This document shows, piece after piece, positions 46,465 to 58,210 of a stretch of 64,000 nucleotides of DNA. How positions within the stretch are numbered: position 1 is the first letter of the stretch; the number at the start of each line of letters is the position of its first letter. The notes below the pieces were generated by a model, which did not search any database, was not told the origin of the DNA, and saw nothing but the letters and a program-made list of their open reading frames with translations. The position numbers were made by a program, and so were the translations under genes. Origin of the DNA: Prunus persica (taxonomy: Eukaryota; Streptophyta; Magnoliopsida; Rosales; Rosaceae); NCBI RefSeq assembly GCF_000346465.2, contig NC_034009.1, forward strand, positions 26,911,643-26,975,642. The letters run 5' to 3'.

Positions 46465-46680
46465 ATGGAACGATACTTTAAGAGAAGAGTGGCTATGGAT
46501 AGTGAGTCTAATCTGGGTAGTTCAAGTGCAAGAGCAAGACCTATTGAATTAGATGAAATATTGGCTAATCTTCAGGTAGACCGTGGATTAAGAACTCAAA
46601 TGACAGATTGTAGTCCTAATCATCGAGATGAGATCCGAAGAGCATATATTCTTCAAAAAATTTCAACACTTTTACACTAA
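46465..46680 (+). pseudogene. hAT transposase N-terminal fragment (TTF-type zinc-finger family)
   Basis: MERYFKRRVAMDSESNLGSS then RPIELDEILANLQVDRGLRT and NHRDEIRRAYILQK is the characteristic N terminus of plant TTF-type zinc-finger/hAT-dimerisation transposases (usually MERFFKRK...ADPGLR...RDEIRRAYLQKGPCQP). The frame ends at a stop soon after RRAYILQK, and the zinc finger and catalytic core are missing. Confidence 0.75.
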
Positions 46681-46772
46681 GACCCCATCAGCTCACAATC
46701 CTATGCCTACCACTCCTTACAAGAGTGTACCTCAAATAAGCTAATTTGAGGGATCCCTTAATAGAAGCTATA

Positions 46773-47946
46773 GGTATACTAGTGATTTGTCCCCTAAATT
46801 TGTACATAACTTTTGATTAACTCTTATCCTTTTTTTTAGAAAATTAAGGATATGAACTTCTTTTTTTTTCTGCTAATTTTCCCCTTGCCGTCTAAATCTG
46901 CAACATTTCATCCAATTTGCTATTAAATATGAGGGCAAAATGGTCATTTTATATGTTAAAATAATTAAATACAAAAATAAAATAATATGAAAGAAAAAAT
47001 ATTTTAATAAGAGAGGGGCCCATCCAACCAATCACTCTCTCCCTCACACCCACCCTCTCCATCTATTTTTTCTCTCGCCCCTCTACTCTCCCTCTCTCCA
47101 TATGACTTCCAATGGCCCCTCTACCCCACCCCAACCCTTCCCTCTGTTTTTTCTTCTTCCCCACGACCTCCCACCCCAAATGCTATCCGATGGCATGGAG
47201 GTAAATTCTATTAGATTTCATTTGATTTTGATCTTTTTTGCAAATTCAAGTGTTTAAGATTGAATTTTTTGATGTTTTGGTTGATGGGTTTTGTGTGAAT
47301 TTGGAAAAAGTTTGAGATGGGAGGCTGTAAGGCACTTATAGGAGAGCCACTTATGCCTTATGATCAAGAATTTTACCTTTCGATTATTTTTAAAAGGCTT
47401 GGATCGACTGTGAGCTTTTCGAGTATGGAGGTATTGAAATTGACAAAGGAGGTGGGGGGAGAAAAGAAATTGATGGAGTGTGTGGGGAGGGGAGCAAATG
47501 GGAGAGAGAGATGAAGAAATGGAGAAAGGGGAGACAGCGACGGCAAAAAGGAGGAAGGTTTGTTGGGGGATGGTGGTGATGAGTTTGTGGGTGAATGAAC
47601 AGAAAGGGAGAGGAGGAGGGAAGGGTCTGTGGGTTGAAGGGTGTAGGGGTGGGGGATTGGTTTGGAATAAAGGATGGTGGTCATGGGGGAATGGGAGGAG
47701 GAAGGGAGGAGATGGAAGGGGTTGGCATTAGGTTTACACTTTTTCTTCAATTTTTTCCAAAAAAATAATTTTTTTAAATGATTTAATTGAAATTGGATAA
47801 AATGTTGAGAATTTAGACGGTACGGGTGAAATTGGCAAAAAAAAAAAAAAAGAGTTCATATCCTTAATTTTCTATTTTTTTTAAAAAAAAGATAGGGGTT
47901 AATCGAAAGCTAAGTACAAGTTCATGGAGCAAATCACTAGTATACC
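46773..47946. mobile_element. Non-autonomous DNA transposon with about 95-bp TIRs
   Basis: The left end GGTATACTAGTGATTTGTCC has its inverted counterpart CAAATCACTAGTATACC at the right end, and the match runs about 95 bp inward to GAAAATTAAGGATATGAACT on both sides. The flanking pentamer CTATA occurs at 46768-46772 and 47947-47951 as an apparent target duplication (AT-rich, so weak). The 1.0 kb interior is purine-rich on the right (47430-47720) and pyrimidine-rich on the left (47030-47170). A plus ORF 47317-47514 opening [20 protein letters not shown] is not recognised. No transposase is present. The superfamily is undecided. Confidence 0.75.
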
Positions 47947-48304
47947 CTATATATATAATTTAAAAAATAAAAAAAAATCTAGTCCTAATCTAAGTATACA
48001 TCAAACACAGGAGAAGTGTTATCCAACATAGACCAAGTCAAGCCAAGACAGTACTTAAACATAATCCATGCTAAGACAGTCTTGTGTAACAAACAAAGCA
48101 TCTCATCCTTAGCTAGACCACAATGATTATCTGTTTTGGACTGGGCCTAAGCTCAATTTGAAAGCCCACAAATGGAGAGCTCTACCAACTTTTTATTGAG
48201 ACTTGGGCCCAATTAGAGGGTTGTTTAACTTGTCAAAACCCAACTCCATTATGATTTTTTTTATATTTAAATTTTAATACATATGATAATTTAAATTACT
48301 CTAA

Positions 48305-48370
48305 TTTATAATGAAGGAGAGTTGAACCTGAGTGTAAGGGAGCGGACTCACTACTTTAACTAACTTGTTT
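48305..48370 (-). mobile_element. tRNA-derived SINE-like remnant
   Basis: On the minus strand GTTAGTTAAAGTAG (48364-48351) stands for the A-box and GGTTCAACTC (48328-48319) matches the Pol III B-box at a fitting distance. Confidence 0.45.
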
Positions 48371-49265
48371 AATCCCTATCTACCATCATGATGAGGTTTA
48401 AAAATAAGAAAATAAAAAACACTAACTTCTAATATTGTAGACCTAGTGATCATCTTGCTATCTTCAACTAATTTTATACTACAAAATTCGTGGGTCAATA
48501 CTAGCAACCATTCTTTCGTAACCATCCATAAATGCCTATTAAATTTACAACTTATAAATGTTGAATATATAAAATTGTAAGAGATATTTATTCATGTATT
48601 CATTCTTAGTACTAAAATTATAAATAAATCCTACACTATTTAATTTTCATAAAAAAAACCCAAAAAATAATAGCTAATCCTATTGAATTTAATTTTAATT
48701 ATTAAATTATTTTGATGCCCTATTGAGTGTTTTGGGCTTTTTTTATGAGGTTTTTAGGTTGGGTTTGTTTTAAAAAATCAATGACAGTTTTGTAATTTAA
48801 AAGAAATTAAAAGTCTTTTTGTTATGTTATAAATGGATTTTGAGTGTGAATCTAAAGTCCATTTTATATAGGGTTTTTTATTTATTAATAATTTGGGCTC
48901 CTATAGACTAAGGAAGATGAAGTAAAGAGAGAAAGAAAAGGCTAGTCACACACCTCACGTCACGTGGATGTTTTTATATGCAATGTGCATGAACGCGTAC
49001 TAGCTAGTTTCTAATTGTACGTAACTCAAACTTAATCCATTTCTTAAGTTTTGTAAGGCAAATAAGTCAATTTATAGATAATTTTATGCTTTTAACTAAT
49101 ATTTTAAGCATCTTTGCAATTAAAAATCAATTAGGTGAGAGGATCTAATTGGACCGTTCGACTACCACTACCAGTTTTAATATTAACAATGCATGATTTT
49201 TTTATTTTTTTATTAATTTATGAACATATGAAGCTGCCAGCTTCATCGTAATCTTCAATCCAACT

Positions 49266-49267
<2 letters not shown>

Positions 49268-49302
<35 letters not shown>
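49268..49302. repeat. (AT)n microsatellite
   Basis: An uninterrupted AT run of about 35 bp. Confidence 0.95.
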
Positions 49303-49304
<2 letters not shown>

Positions 49305-49675
49305 AGAAAAGCCATCGAATCAAAGCCTTTTGTTTGTCACTGAAAAAAGCCACCACCCTGATTTGAGTGAGAAGAATAATTCAAACAAGTATTTTATTAT
49401 TAATTACAGGTTATTCAAACAAACAAACACCTCTGTTAACAACTGATACATATTTATTGTTAACTAATTAGTCGACTAAGCAGTATTCTTTATATATTTT
49501 AACATCCATGTTCTATGACCAAAATTTAAGATCCTGTTCTAGAATACTAATGATTCTGCTGGAAGAGGTCAAAACTAATATAAATCTACTTTAAAAGGAA
49601 GAAAGAAATTTACATTCGAAACATTATAAGTGGTGTGAAAACTGTTCATTAAACAATTATCAACAAAACATCAAT

Positions 49676-49870
49676 AGGGTGTTAGTTGGATTGGCCTAGA
49701 CTTTTGATGTGGTCGTGAGTTCAAACCTTGGTATCCACATGTGTGAGTTTCTTCCCCTCCTAACTTTGGCAACAACCAAAAAAACCTACTTGTAGAACAT
49801 ACTATTTGAATCATGTGACCTATTTGTATTAGAGAAATGAGGTTCATGAATATGATAACCTTACTCAACC
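49676..49870 (+). mobile_element. tRNA-derived SINE-like element
   Basis: TAGTTGGATTGG (49683-49694) then GAGTTCAAACC (49717-49727, a B-box match) form a tRNA-like head. A unique body of about 140 bp follows (TTGTAGAACATAC, TGTATTAGAGAAATGAGGTT). Target duplications were not found. Confidence 0.5.
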
Positions 49871-50408
49871 CCTATGCAACATAATATTCAATTTATCTTC
49901 ATTTTGGAACTTGTAATTGTTCAATTACGGAAATAAGGGAAATTGAGCTCTTGATCTAGCCTAATCATAACTCATTTCCCACCCACCCTCACTGATTTCC
50001 AAAAGCTTTTGGCTGGGCTTTGGAATTTTGTAATTATCATTCAAAGGAACATGTCATATGTACAAAGATAATAAGAAAAACCCTTAAATCTATATTGCAA
50101 TAATGCGCAATCCTCAGTTAGCATACAATACAAACAATAATTGTCAGCAAACGACATCAAATCCCTGGCTTTGCAGCCAAATAGTGCTCCTCACATTTAA
50201 AGGTATTTGATCTAGCATTTCTCTTTGACTATCTGTCTGATCTGCTACTATATATAACAAAGCATATAAATCTGTTTCTACCTATAACACAATATAATGT
50301 GATTCAGTTTCTTCTTGTTTTTGCTTTTTTCTCTTTTTGATTTTGGAATATGGAAAAAAAAAATTCTTAAACTACTGGAGAAGAATTTGCAGTGTTTACT
50401 GGATCCAG

Positions 50409-51206
50409 TTAAACTTCACTTCTAGAGGATCTTCGTATCTTTGATGGCAAGCCTAGGCCTAACTGAAGATCCAAAGGTTTACAGCTTTGAGTTGAAGCAG
50501 ATAAAGGGGAAGGCTTAAAGACGACAGGCCTGCTTTCTCCTGATCTGTCTGTTTGTGTTAAAGTGAACTTGTTATTAGATGCATCTTGTTCATCTGTTTG
50601 GGAAGAGAACTGAGGTGGCAGAGCATACCAATTGGATACCTGGGACCCACTTGATCCATTTTGATCAAACGGGTTGAAACTGATCTGGGATTCTTCATGG
50701 AGTGTAAACTGATCAGGGTTTATAACATATGAGGAAGGGTCATAAAACCACGAAGATGGTGAAGAGCCATGGTGAAAAGCAAGGCCATTGCCAAGGTTGT
50801 TGGTTTGGAAAGGCTGGAGGTAATAGTTGATGCTGGCCTTCCTGGCTTGAAGCTGAAGCCTCTTCTTCTTCATCCTCTCCTTCTTGTGCGCATTCTGATG
50901 ACCTCCCAATGCCTGTGAGTTTGCAAATTCCTTGAAGCAATATTGGCACTCAAACTTCTTTTCATCTGCTTCACTGGTTGAGCTTTTCTCATTGCTGGCA
51001 GGTTTGTTCATATGAACCTCCCTTCCATACGAAATGGAGTTCGATGAATTTACACTCTCATCTCCTTCTGCAAAGCCTTTGATGGAGCTGTCCTCATTCT
51101 TGCTTGGGCTCAGCTCAAACCCAAAAAGCCTGAGCTTCTTCTCAACGCAAGATCCAGCAGAATGGGCATGGTTTTGGTCAAGATCCTGATCATGACCCTT
51201 TTCCAT
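50409..51206 (-). CDS. Single C2H2 (QALGGH) zinc-finger transcription factor with EAR motif, ZFP5/ZFP6-like
   Basis: Nuclear transcription factor of the plant EPF-type C2H2 class; relatives (GIS, ZFP5, ZFP6, ZFP8) promote trichome or root-hair initiation downstream of gibberellin and cytokinin. Intronless, 265 residues. KKLRLFGFELSPSK near residue 25 is the conserved N-terminal LFGF motif of this clade. The zinc finger FECQYCFKEFANSQALGGHQ NAH lies at about residues 85-107, followed by the basic KKERMKKKRLQLQARKA (nuclear localisation). A Ser/Gln/Asn-rich region follows. LDLQLGLGL near the C terminus is an EAR repression motif. The ATG at 51206 (MEKGHDQDLD) was chosen over an in-frame upstream start at 51272 because it fits clade length and lies about 90 bp after the TATA box. 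Confidence 0.92.
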   Translation of the reverse strand: MEKGHDQDLDQNHAHSAGSCVEKKLRLFGFELSPSKNEDSSIKGFAEGDESVNSSNSISYGREVHMNKPASNEKSSTSEADEKKFECQYCFKEFANSQALGGHQNAHKKERMKKKRLQLQARKASINYYLQPFQTNNLGNGLAFHHGSSPSSWFYDPSSYVINPDQFTLHEESQISFNPFDQNGSSGSQVSNWYALPPQFSSQTDEQDASNNKFTLTQTDRSGESRPVVFKPSPLSASTQSCKPLDLQLGLGLPSKIRRSSRSEV

Positions 51207-51296
51207 ATCTCTAAGTTTTTGTAATGTGGGAAAGAGTAAAAGGGAATTGAAAGATTGGTCTGGTTTGCACACAAATTAGTTGTTTGGCTTCTCTTC

Positions 51297-51304
51297 CTTT
51301 TATA
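51297..51304 (-). promoter_or_regulatory. TATA box of the zinc-finger gene
   Basis: TATAAAAG on the minus strand about 90 bp upstream of the chosen ATG, which places the transcription start before 51206 and close to the alternative upstream ATG. Confidence 0.55.
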
Positions 51305-52772
51305 GTAAACTCTGTGGCTTCCAACGATGCATTGCATCTCAATTTGTTTTGGGATTTTTATATTGGTGAATGGCATAAGCATACCAAGCGCCAATAAAAA
51401 AGACAGAAAAGAAAAGTCAGATCAACAGAGAAGCCGTCTCATGCAATATTATTGGGAGTTTTTTTTTTTTTTTTTTTTAAATTTTTTTTAAATTAAAAAA
51501 AAACCCCCTTTTCATATTAAGTAAGATGTAGTAGATTAGATTAGATACACAGTTGAAAGAAAACTTGAGCATCATCATAAAGGATTCAGACTGTACGTTT
51601 CCATTGTCAAGGAACAAATCCATTAATCTAAGGTTAAATTAATTGTATATACTTAAGCACTTTGTTTAGAATAATATAGGGATAAACAAGCAATTATAAT
51701 GCCACTTGAGCCATATAAAAAAACATTATATATTCCATGCTTAGTTAAAGAGATGATGAAAAACTAAAGTAAAGTTACTGCTGCGTACATAAATTAACTG
51801 CAAATAAACAAAAGTCAAAGAAAGATGGGAATTTTTTAAAAGGGGAGAAGGAAACGAGGGATGAACTTTGCAGACACCAACAAATCTTTCACTGCATATC
51901 TTTAGATTATGTTACAACGAAACTGTGTGACTCAGTGGATTCATGTGTTGTCATCTACCAAGAAAGCCTTAAAATATATGAAATAAGTAAGTATACAATT
52001 TACAGGTGTTGGTGCCGAGTCCCATCCACCACTACAGAAAATCAATAATGTTTTAATATTAAATTCTGAGATGAGATGCGTAGGTTTGTGATTAATCAGC
52101 ACTTGAACTAATGAAGCTTCTTGGTAATACTAATTAGGATGATTATCCTAAACCCCCACAATTAAACCACAATTTAAATATGTGTTTAGCTTGACCATAT
52201 GCTTGTTGTGAGAAGAATAAATATAAATGCAGTTATAGTAAGGCAGAGTAGTTGCTAAACAAAGGAATATGAGAAGTGGGCAATGATGTAAGCATATATA
52301 CTAATAAGGGTCTTCAATGAGATCTAGGCATATCTTCTGAGAGCAGGGCAAAGCCTAATATTTTAATATACCCAAAAGCATATGTTTTCAGGTGAATCAA
52401 GTCATCATCTAATATTATTGTATGAACAAGAGAAAAGCACCCAAATTTTGTCAATTTGGGATGGACAGTTGTTCTGGTTGGACCCCACATTTTGTAGCTT
52501 TGGGTTACACATTGTAGAAACTATTAGATTGTGTTGTTATTCCATTGTCTTTACTTGGATTTTGTATGTGGTGGTGGACTTCTTCCACCAATAAATCTCT
52601 CTCATGCTCATCAAATTCCCACTCTCTCTCTCATTCCAAATTTCCCAATTGCTTTTTCCTGCTTTTAGGAGAAGAATTCCAACTAGGCATGCTGTCATCA
52701 ACCATTTTCAATATCTTAACATGTGGAATAAAATGAGGCCATGAGGGAGGGAAGAAGATATAATTGGATTTG

Positions 52773-52806
<34 letters not shown>

Positions 52807-54037
52807 TATGGTGGGTTGGTTTGATTGATTGATTTTATCTAATTCCATTTCATTTATCCCCTATAAGGGTTGATAGCTTGACATAGGATCATAAAATGGT
52901 GGCCCCTACCACAAGCAACCTCCCCCAAAAGAAAACCCTATTTCCAATCCACTCCATCTTTGCTTCCCTTCTGGACTAATCTCCAAACTAATCTCAATAT
53001 TTTATCAATCCACAAGAGAAAGCCAAATTTGACTGAGGCAGCAAACCATCATTACCACTAGTTTTATTTAAGATTATAACTACAAAAGTTAAATGAGAGA
53101 AGGACATTCATATGTACTATCTCAGTCTTTGTATAATGATATATAGCAAAGTACAGATGCATGCATTATGCATATGGTAGCTTCTGTTCCTTTTATGCAT
53201 ATAGCTGAGATGGTTGGTTTTCTTTTTTAATTTGAATCCAAGGCCTTTGGAATTAATTACTACAAAATAATCTGCGTGGCTACCTGCTCTACAAAATTAA
53301 CCAATTAACATACAAGATTAAAGAGATAATAGTGGTTAGAAAGTTTGTCACCCCATAATTAAGTGAAAAGAATGGGAAGTAATTAACAATGTTTAGTCCA
53401 ATTTGATGCCGGCTTAGTAATTTCGAGGAAAGAGGCAGTTTGGGAAATTAAACTTATCTGCATATATTTAGTGGAGCCCGAACAATAAAACACATGCCTT
53501 AATAATTTTCAACTATATTCATTGCACAATCCTAGTAAAGTTGTGTTGGATTTTACTTGGAAGCTGTAAAGTCAGAAATGATAATTAGATAAGAAACTTC
53601 GCAACAAGCTGTGGATGTTTTGGTCGAAAGATGTATTTTCTTTAGGTACAATATTTTCCATAAATTAAATATGTAATTTTAAATCTGCTTCAAGAGTAGT
53701 ACAAGGTTGACTTCTTTAGAGGCTGCATATCGCATGAAATTCATTGACCACAGAAAGCCCTACCATAAGGAAATGCATACATGATTGTTTCACGGTAGCT
53801 AAATTTAGAAGTCGCGCTTTACTTGTATGTACTTTAAATTGAATATTTAATCATTTTTTAAGCACTTATAAGTGAAACTGTGCCCACTCCTAATTGGTCG
53901 ATGAGATTTTAAGATTTCTCCTTTTTTTATATTTTATAATCTTACAAAGTTAGTCCATGGACTTTCGGTTTGCAAATTGCAAAAGCCCATTAAAGAAAAT
54001 GCACACTACCATTACTTACTAACAAGAATTCTATAAT
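51305..54037. other. Intergenic, AT-rich
   Basis: Promoter side of the zinc-finger gene and a long spacer. A poly-T/poly-A stretch (51461-51503) and an (AT)n microsatellite (52776-52803) are seen. No gene is supported; the plus ORF 52382-52594 lacks any recognisable feature. Confidence 0.5.
52776..52803. repeat. (AT)n microsatellite
   Basis: Uninterrupted AT run of about 28 bp. Confidence 0.9.
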
Positions 54038-54169
54038 GAGGGCTTATCTAAGGCTCTTAGATGAGGTTCTATCTCTTAACCGTTGGATCAAATTGGTCCG
54101 TTAGATCAAATTGGTTAATTTGATCCAACAATTAAGATATAAGGCATCATCTAAGGGCCCTATATGCCT
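54038..54169. mobile_element. Foldback MITE
   Basis: The left arm (GAGGGCTTATCTAAGG, CTTAGATGAGG, TTAACCGTTGGATCAAAT) is mirrored by the right arm (TTTGATCCAACAATTAAGA, CATCATCTAAGGGCCCTA). The whole 130 bp can fold into one long imperfect hairpin. No TSD was settled. Confidence 0.65.
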
Positions 54170-54549
54170 TTTTCTTCTTCTTCAATTTACACTTCAATCA
54201 AATTCACGATTAGATTATAGCTTCGTCCTCTTGTTGAGGGGAGCATTTTTGCTCACCAATTTAACTCAAGGTATACCCTCACCACCATTTTAAAAACTTG
54301 ACACGTCCATGTGTAAACCATAGTTAATAACATACTTTTATATCTTTTAAAAAAAAAATTTAAAACCATAAAATAAAACAAAATAACATTATTTTAAATA
54401 AAAAAATAAAAAAAATAAAAAACTCCCTCGTTCTCTCTCCCCCTTCCCAACCCAACCTACCCCATACGCCCTATACCCCCTCATCAACCCTAGCCACCAT
54501 TTCTCGGTGTTTTTGCCGTCGTTGTGGCTATTCTACAACAAGTCATCTG

Positions 54550-54995
54550 TAATCTCTTCATGCCCAAAAAAACCCTAACTCTAGCGCCTCAGTCAGACGT
54601 GGTGACTTCATGTTCGTCTTCGTTTGTTTCAACCACTCCAGTTTCCTCTTTATCTCTGCCTATCTTCTTTCTTATAAAGAAGGCAATAATGACAAGAATA
54701 CAACACATACTAACAATTATAGCCGAGACATATAAAAGAAGGAATGTGCTGAGTACACACTAAAATTCAATCACAAGATAAAGAAGGAGAAGATAAACAA
54801 ATTGTCTCACTTGATACATGCTCACGAGAAATTTAATGACAAGCAGACATGTTATAAGCATTACTGATATAATTAGCTATCACATTAAATCGCTATCATA
54901 TAGTTGCAGAGTTTGCATTTCTCTTTAAAGCACTCAAAGTAATAAGCCAGAGGATTTACCTCAAATGCAAAAGTGGCCACAAATGTGGTCATGAC
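54550..54995 (-). pseudogene. Transmembrane module, decayed copy
   Basis: On the minus strand MTTFVATFAFEVNP opens near 54990 and is followed, across stops and frame changes, by a hydrophobic segment and a basic KK-rich stop-transfer. It is a diverged copy of 57310-57670. Not intact. Confidence 0.5.
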
Positions 54996-54999
54996 TTGA

Positions 55000-55400
55000 C
55001 TGAGCCAAGTACGAAATGAAGGTTGAGCGATGCTGATGGAGATGAGAGAACAAAAAAAAAAGTTGATTAAATTTCGTACATAGAGAGAATATATATATCA
55101 CTTGACCTAGTGTGTAGTTAAAGTCGAACAATCGAGGTTACGGAGACGGGAAAGTTGCGGGAGAAGTTGTTGTAGGAAAGGAAGATAAGTTGGAGAGCAG
55201 TGAGGTTGAAGAGGTCATAAATGGGGAGTGAGAGGTGGGTTCGCTATAAATTGAGAACTTAGAGATGAGCCAGCAAGCTTATGACCTCAAATGACCCGTG
55301 TGGAGAGAGTGAGGGAGAGAAGTGAAGGGTCACCCAGAGGTGAGTGAGTGAGGCATTGAGCTTGTAAAACTTGTAAATGAGGTATTGGTGTGTGCATTAT
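55000..55400 (-). pseudogene. LRR fragment (module B)
   Basis: Minus-strand LRR remnant around the phrase LNASLTHLW / ARSSPSLQ-type repeats seen better at 62960-63240; contains stops and frameshifts. Confidence 0.5.
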
Positions 55401-55739
55401 TCAAATTAAATGCTTCATGAATATCAAAGGTCATTTACCGGTCCAATATGGGCTTGTCGGGCCCGGTCATGGTCGGGCCTCTTTTTTTTCCTAATTCTTT
55501 TTTTATCTTTTGTTACAAATATGTTTTTGGATTTGAGATAATAAGTGCGAATTTTATTTTAACATTTCATGAAAACTAATAAGATAATTACTTTCCTCCA
55601 CATAAGTTCTAATAACCAAAAGAAAAAAAATGCTTGATATGTCTATTGAGTCATAAAATTTTCATAAGGATTTACAATTACTTTCTTCCGCACAAGTTCT
55701 AATAATCATAAGAACAAAAAAACTTATATGTCTATTAAG

Positions 55740-56620
55740 TCATAAAGGTTTGGTACATATATTCTTGAAGATGTAATGGTATAATACTAGCGACAAAAAA
55801 AAAAGAAAAAAGATAACAACCCGAATGACGTTGAAGACAATGGACATTGTAGACTCCTGTCTTTCCTGATTGCTGAGGGCATGACCAATGATTGAATAGC
55901 AGTTCTTCAAACAGACAGTTTCTTTGGGTGAAGCACGATTATAGAAAACCCAACAAAGAACTGGGTACTTTACCACACAATAGGTTAGACGAGGCATTGA
56001 ACACCTTAAGATTAGAAAGCCTCAAGAAGGAAATGGAATCAGATAAACGGTTAACGTAGAGCTGAAGAGTGAGCAGATTGGTCAAATGATTAAACCTCTA
56101 CGGAATCTCACCCAATAACTTGTTGTAGGGCAGATCAAGTCGGTGAAGATTGAAAAGTTTTGTTATGGTGAAGGAAAAGTCGCCGAATAACTAGTTATGG
56201 GAGAGGAAAATGATTTGGAGTCTTGTTAGGTTAAAAGGGTTGGAAATTGGCCCTAAGAGGTGGTTCCCCTTAAGATTGAGAACCCAAAGGTTATCCAACA
56301 ACGTTAGAAGCTCAAATGTTGTATAGACTGAGATCTTCCCAATTGAGGCTCCGGATCCGGTGATTTCGATTTTACAAAACTCCGAACTAGCTGCAAAAGT
56401 CGGTGCTCCTATTCCAATTGGTGAGCATCTTGGATGTGTCTACTCTTGATTTGAATGCAAGTAAATGCTCTAAATCTGGGTTTTATGATGAGGATAGACA
56501 TGAACAAGAGTTAAGAGTAATAATAGAGTGCGTATTGTCATTGTTGAGGGAGAGAAGTCGAGTATTGCCATTGTTGATGGAGAAAAGTAGAGAGTTTTAG
56601 GGTTTATGTGATTGAGGTGG
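55740..56620 (-). pseudogene. LRR receptor-like kinase N-terminal part, copy 1 (module A)
   Basis: Reading down from about 56590: a signal-peptide-like TLLLLLTLVHV, a stop, then CEIEITGSGA-region, LLDNLWVLNLKGNHLLGPI, NLTRLQIIFLSHN, LFNLHRLDLPYNKLLGEIP, HLTNLLTLQLYVNRLSDSI, LSNLKVFNASSNLLCGKVPS and a C-terminal hydrophobic tail YNVHC..GCYLFFFLSLVLYH. The repeat pattern and the GKVPxSLLGF end match the short ectodomain of inactive LRR-RLKs of the At5g67200 type. At least three in-frame stops and one frame change break it. No kinase domain is present. Confidence 0.7.
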
Positions 56621-56789
56621 ATTGATCAATACATGTCGTGGGCTTCTTTTTCTAATTCATTTTGGGCATCATGTCTGAAATAAATAGGAGCAACATATGA
56701 TTACTAACACTAATGATAATCAAACTTCATATTCAGGGGAAATATTTTTTTAATTATATATAGGATCTATAATATAAGAAAAACATAAC

Positions 56790-57215
56790 ATTGAAGATAC
56801 ATTGAAGTTCCTGCAGAATCGGGAGGTTCAAAACGGAAATCCAACCAAAGAACCTATTTACCTCACGCAGAGTATGAGAGGATTGTTCAAATGGTTGACT
56901 GTCGAGGGAATCGCATAAGATAAGTTGTTGTAAGACATATGAATAAGGTAAAGGAGAAAATCAAGGTTACTAAGAAGGAAAAGTTGACATGTAAGTCGTT
57001 GTAAGAGAGGAAGAGGAGTTGGGGAATGATGACGTTAGAGAGGTAGGGAATAAGGCATGAGAGGCAGTTACACTTGATACTGAGAACTCATAGCTGAGCC
57101 GGCGAGGTTAAGGGCTCGAACGAGTCATTTTGGGAAAGTAAGGGAGAGAAGTGAAGGTACACTCAGTAGGTAATGAGTGAGGCATTGGATTTGTTCACCT
57201 CAAGCTGGAGGAAGA
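56790..57215 (-). pseudogene. LRR fragments
   Basis: Two overlapping remnants of LNHLNNFLFLQLEVNK-type repeats and LSYNNLFGEIRSKV on the minus strand, with stops. Confidence 0.5.
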
Positions 57216-57309
57216 GAAAATTGTTCAAATGGTTGACTTTCGAGCGAATCTCGCCGAATAAGTTGTTATAGGACAGTCTCTTCAAGTGCAGCTTGAATTT
57301 CAACATTTT

Positions 57310-57670
57310 CTTCACGTTAAACTTCAACAACTCCAGTTTCCTTTTTATCTCTGTCAATCTTCTTCCTTATCAAGAAGGCAATAATGACAGGAATAAAAAA
57401 CATACCAACAATTACAGCCGATACATATAAAGGAATGTGTTGAGTACGCACCAAAACCCAATCACAAGACAAAGAATGAGAAGGTAAACAAATTGTCTCA
57501 CTCGATACATGCTCACGAGAAATTTGATGACAAGCATACATGTTATTAGCTTCCAGATATAAATTGCTATTATATAGTTCCAGGGCTTGCATTTCTCTTT
57601 AAAGTACTCAAAGTAATAATCCGGAGGATTTACCTCAAATGCAAAAGTAGCCACAAATGTGGTCATGGCT
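57310..57670 (-). pseudogene. Transmembrane module, better preserved copy
   Basis: Minus frames 57666-57412 (MTTFVATFAFEVNPPDYYFE) and 57592-57317 together show a possible exon joined to YVSAVIVGMFFIPVIIAFLI followed by RKKIDRDKKETGVVEV, one membrane span with a basic stop-transfer. This is what follows an LRR ectodomain in a receptor-like protein. The two frames overlap, so a frameshift or an intron lies between them. No kinase follows. Confidence 0.5.
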
Positions 57671-58210
57671 TGATTGAGTCAAGTACGAAATGAAGGTTGA
57701 ACGATGATGATGGAGATGAGAGAAAAAAAATAAAAGAAGTTGATTAAATTTTGTACACAGAGAATATATATATATATATATATCATTTGACCTAGTGAGC
57801 AGTTAAAGTTAAACAATAGAGCTTATGAAGATGGTAAAGTTGCGAAAAAAAGTTGTAGGAGAGGATGATGAGTTGGAGAGCAATGAGATTGAAGAGGTAT
57901 GAACAAGAGTTTATAGCAATAATATAGTGGGTACTGCCATTGTTGAGGGAGAGAAGTTGCGTATTGCCATTGTTGAAGGAGAAAAGTCAAGGATTTTAGG
58001 ATTTACGTGATTAAGATAGTAGTAAGGTTGTAGAGGTTCATAATGGGGCGTGAGAGGTGGTTCCATGAGAGACTGAGAACTTGGAGATGAGCGAGTAAGG
58101 TTATGACCTTGAACGACCTGTGTGGGGTGAGTGAGGGAGAGAAGTGAAGGGTCACTCAGAGGTGAGTGAGTGAGGTATTAAGCTTGTAAAACTTGTAAAT
58201 GAGGTATTGT
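57670..58210 (-). pseudogene. LRR fragment (module B)
   Basis: Diverged copy of the LRR piece at 59410-59950, minus strand, with stops; includes remnants of SFEVITSLAHLQVL. Confidence 0.5.

Larger units (their letters stand above)
47952..50408. other. Intergenic, AT-rich
   Basis: No gene supported. Two SINE-like tRNA-derived sequences (about 48305-48370 minus and 49676-49870 plus) and an (AT)n microsatellite at 49268-49302 are the only features. Confidence 0.5.

Noticed and set aside
47373..47750. 125-codon minus frame in the second TIR element
   Set aside because: Ser/Pro/Leu-rich translation of a purine/pyrimidine-skewed stretch; looks like composition, not a gene.
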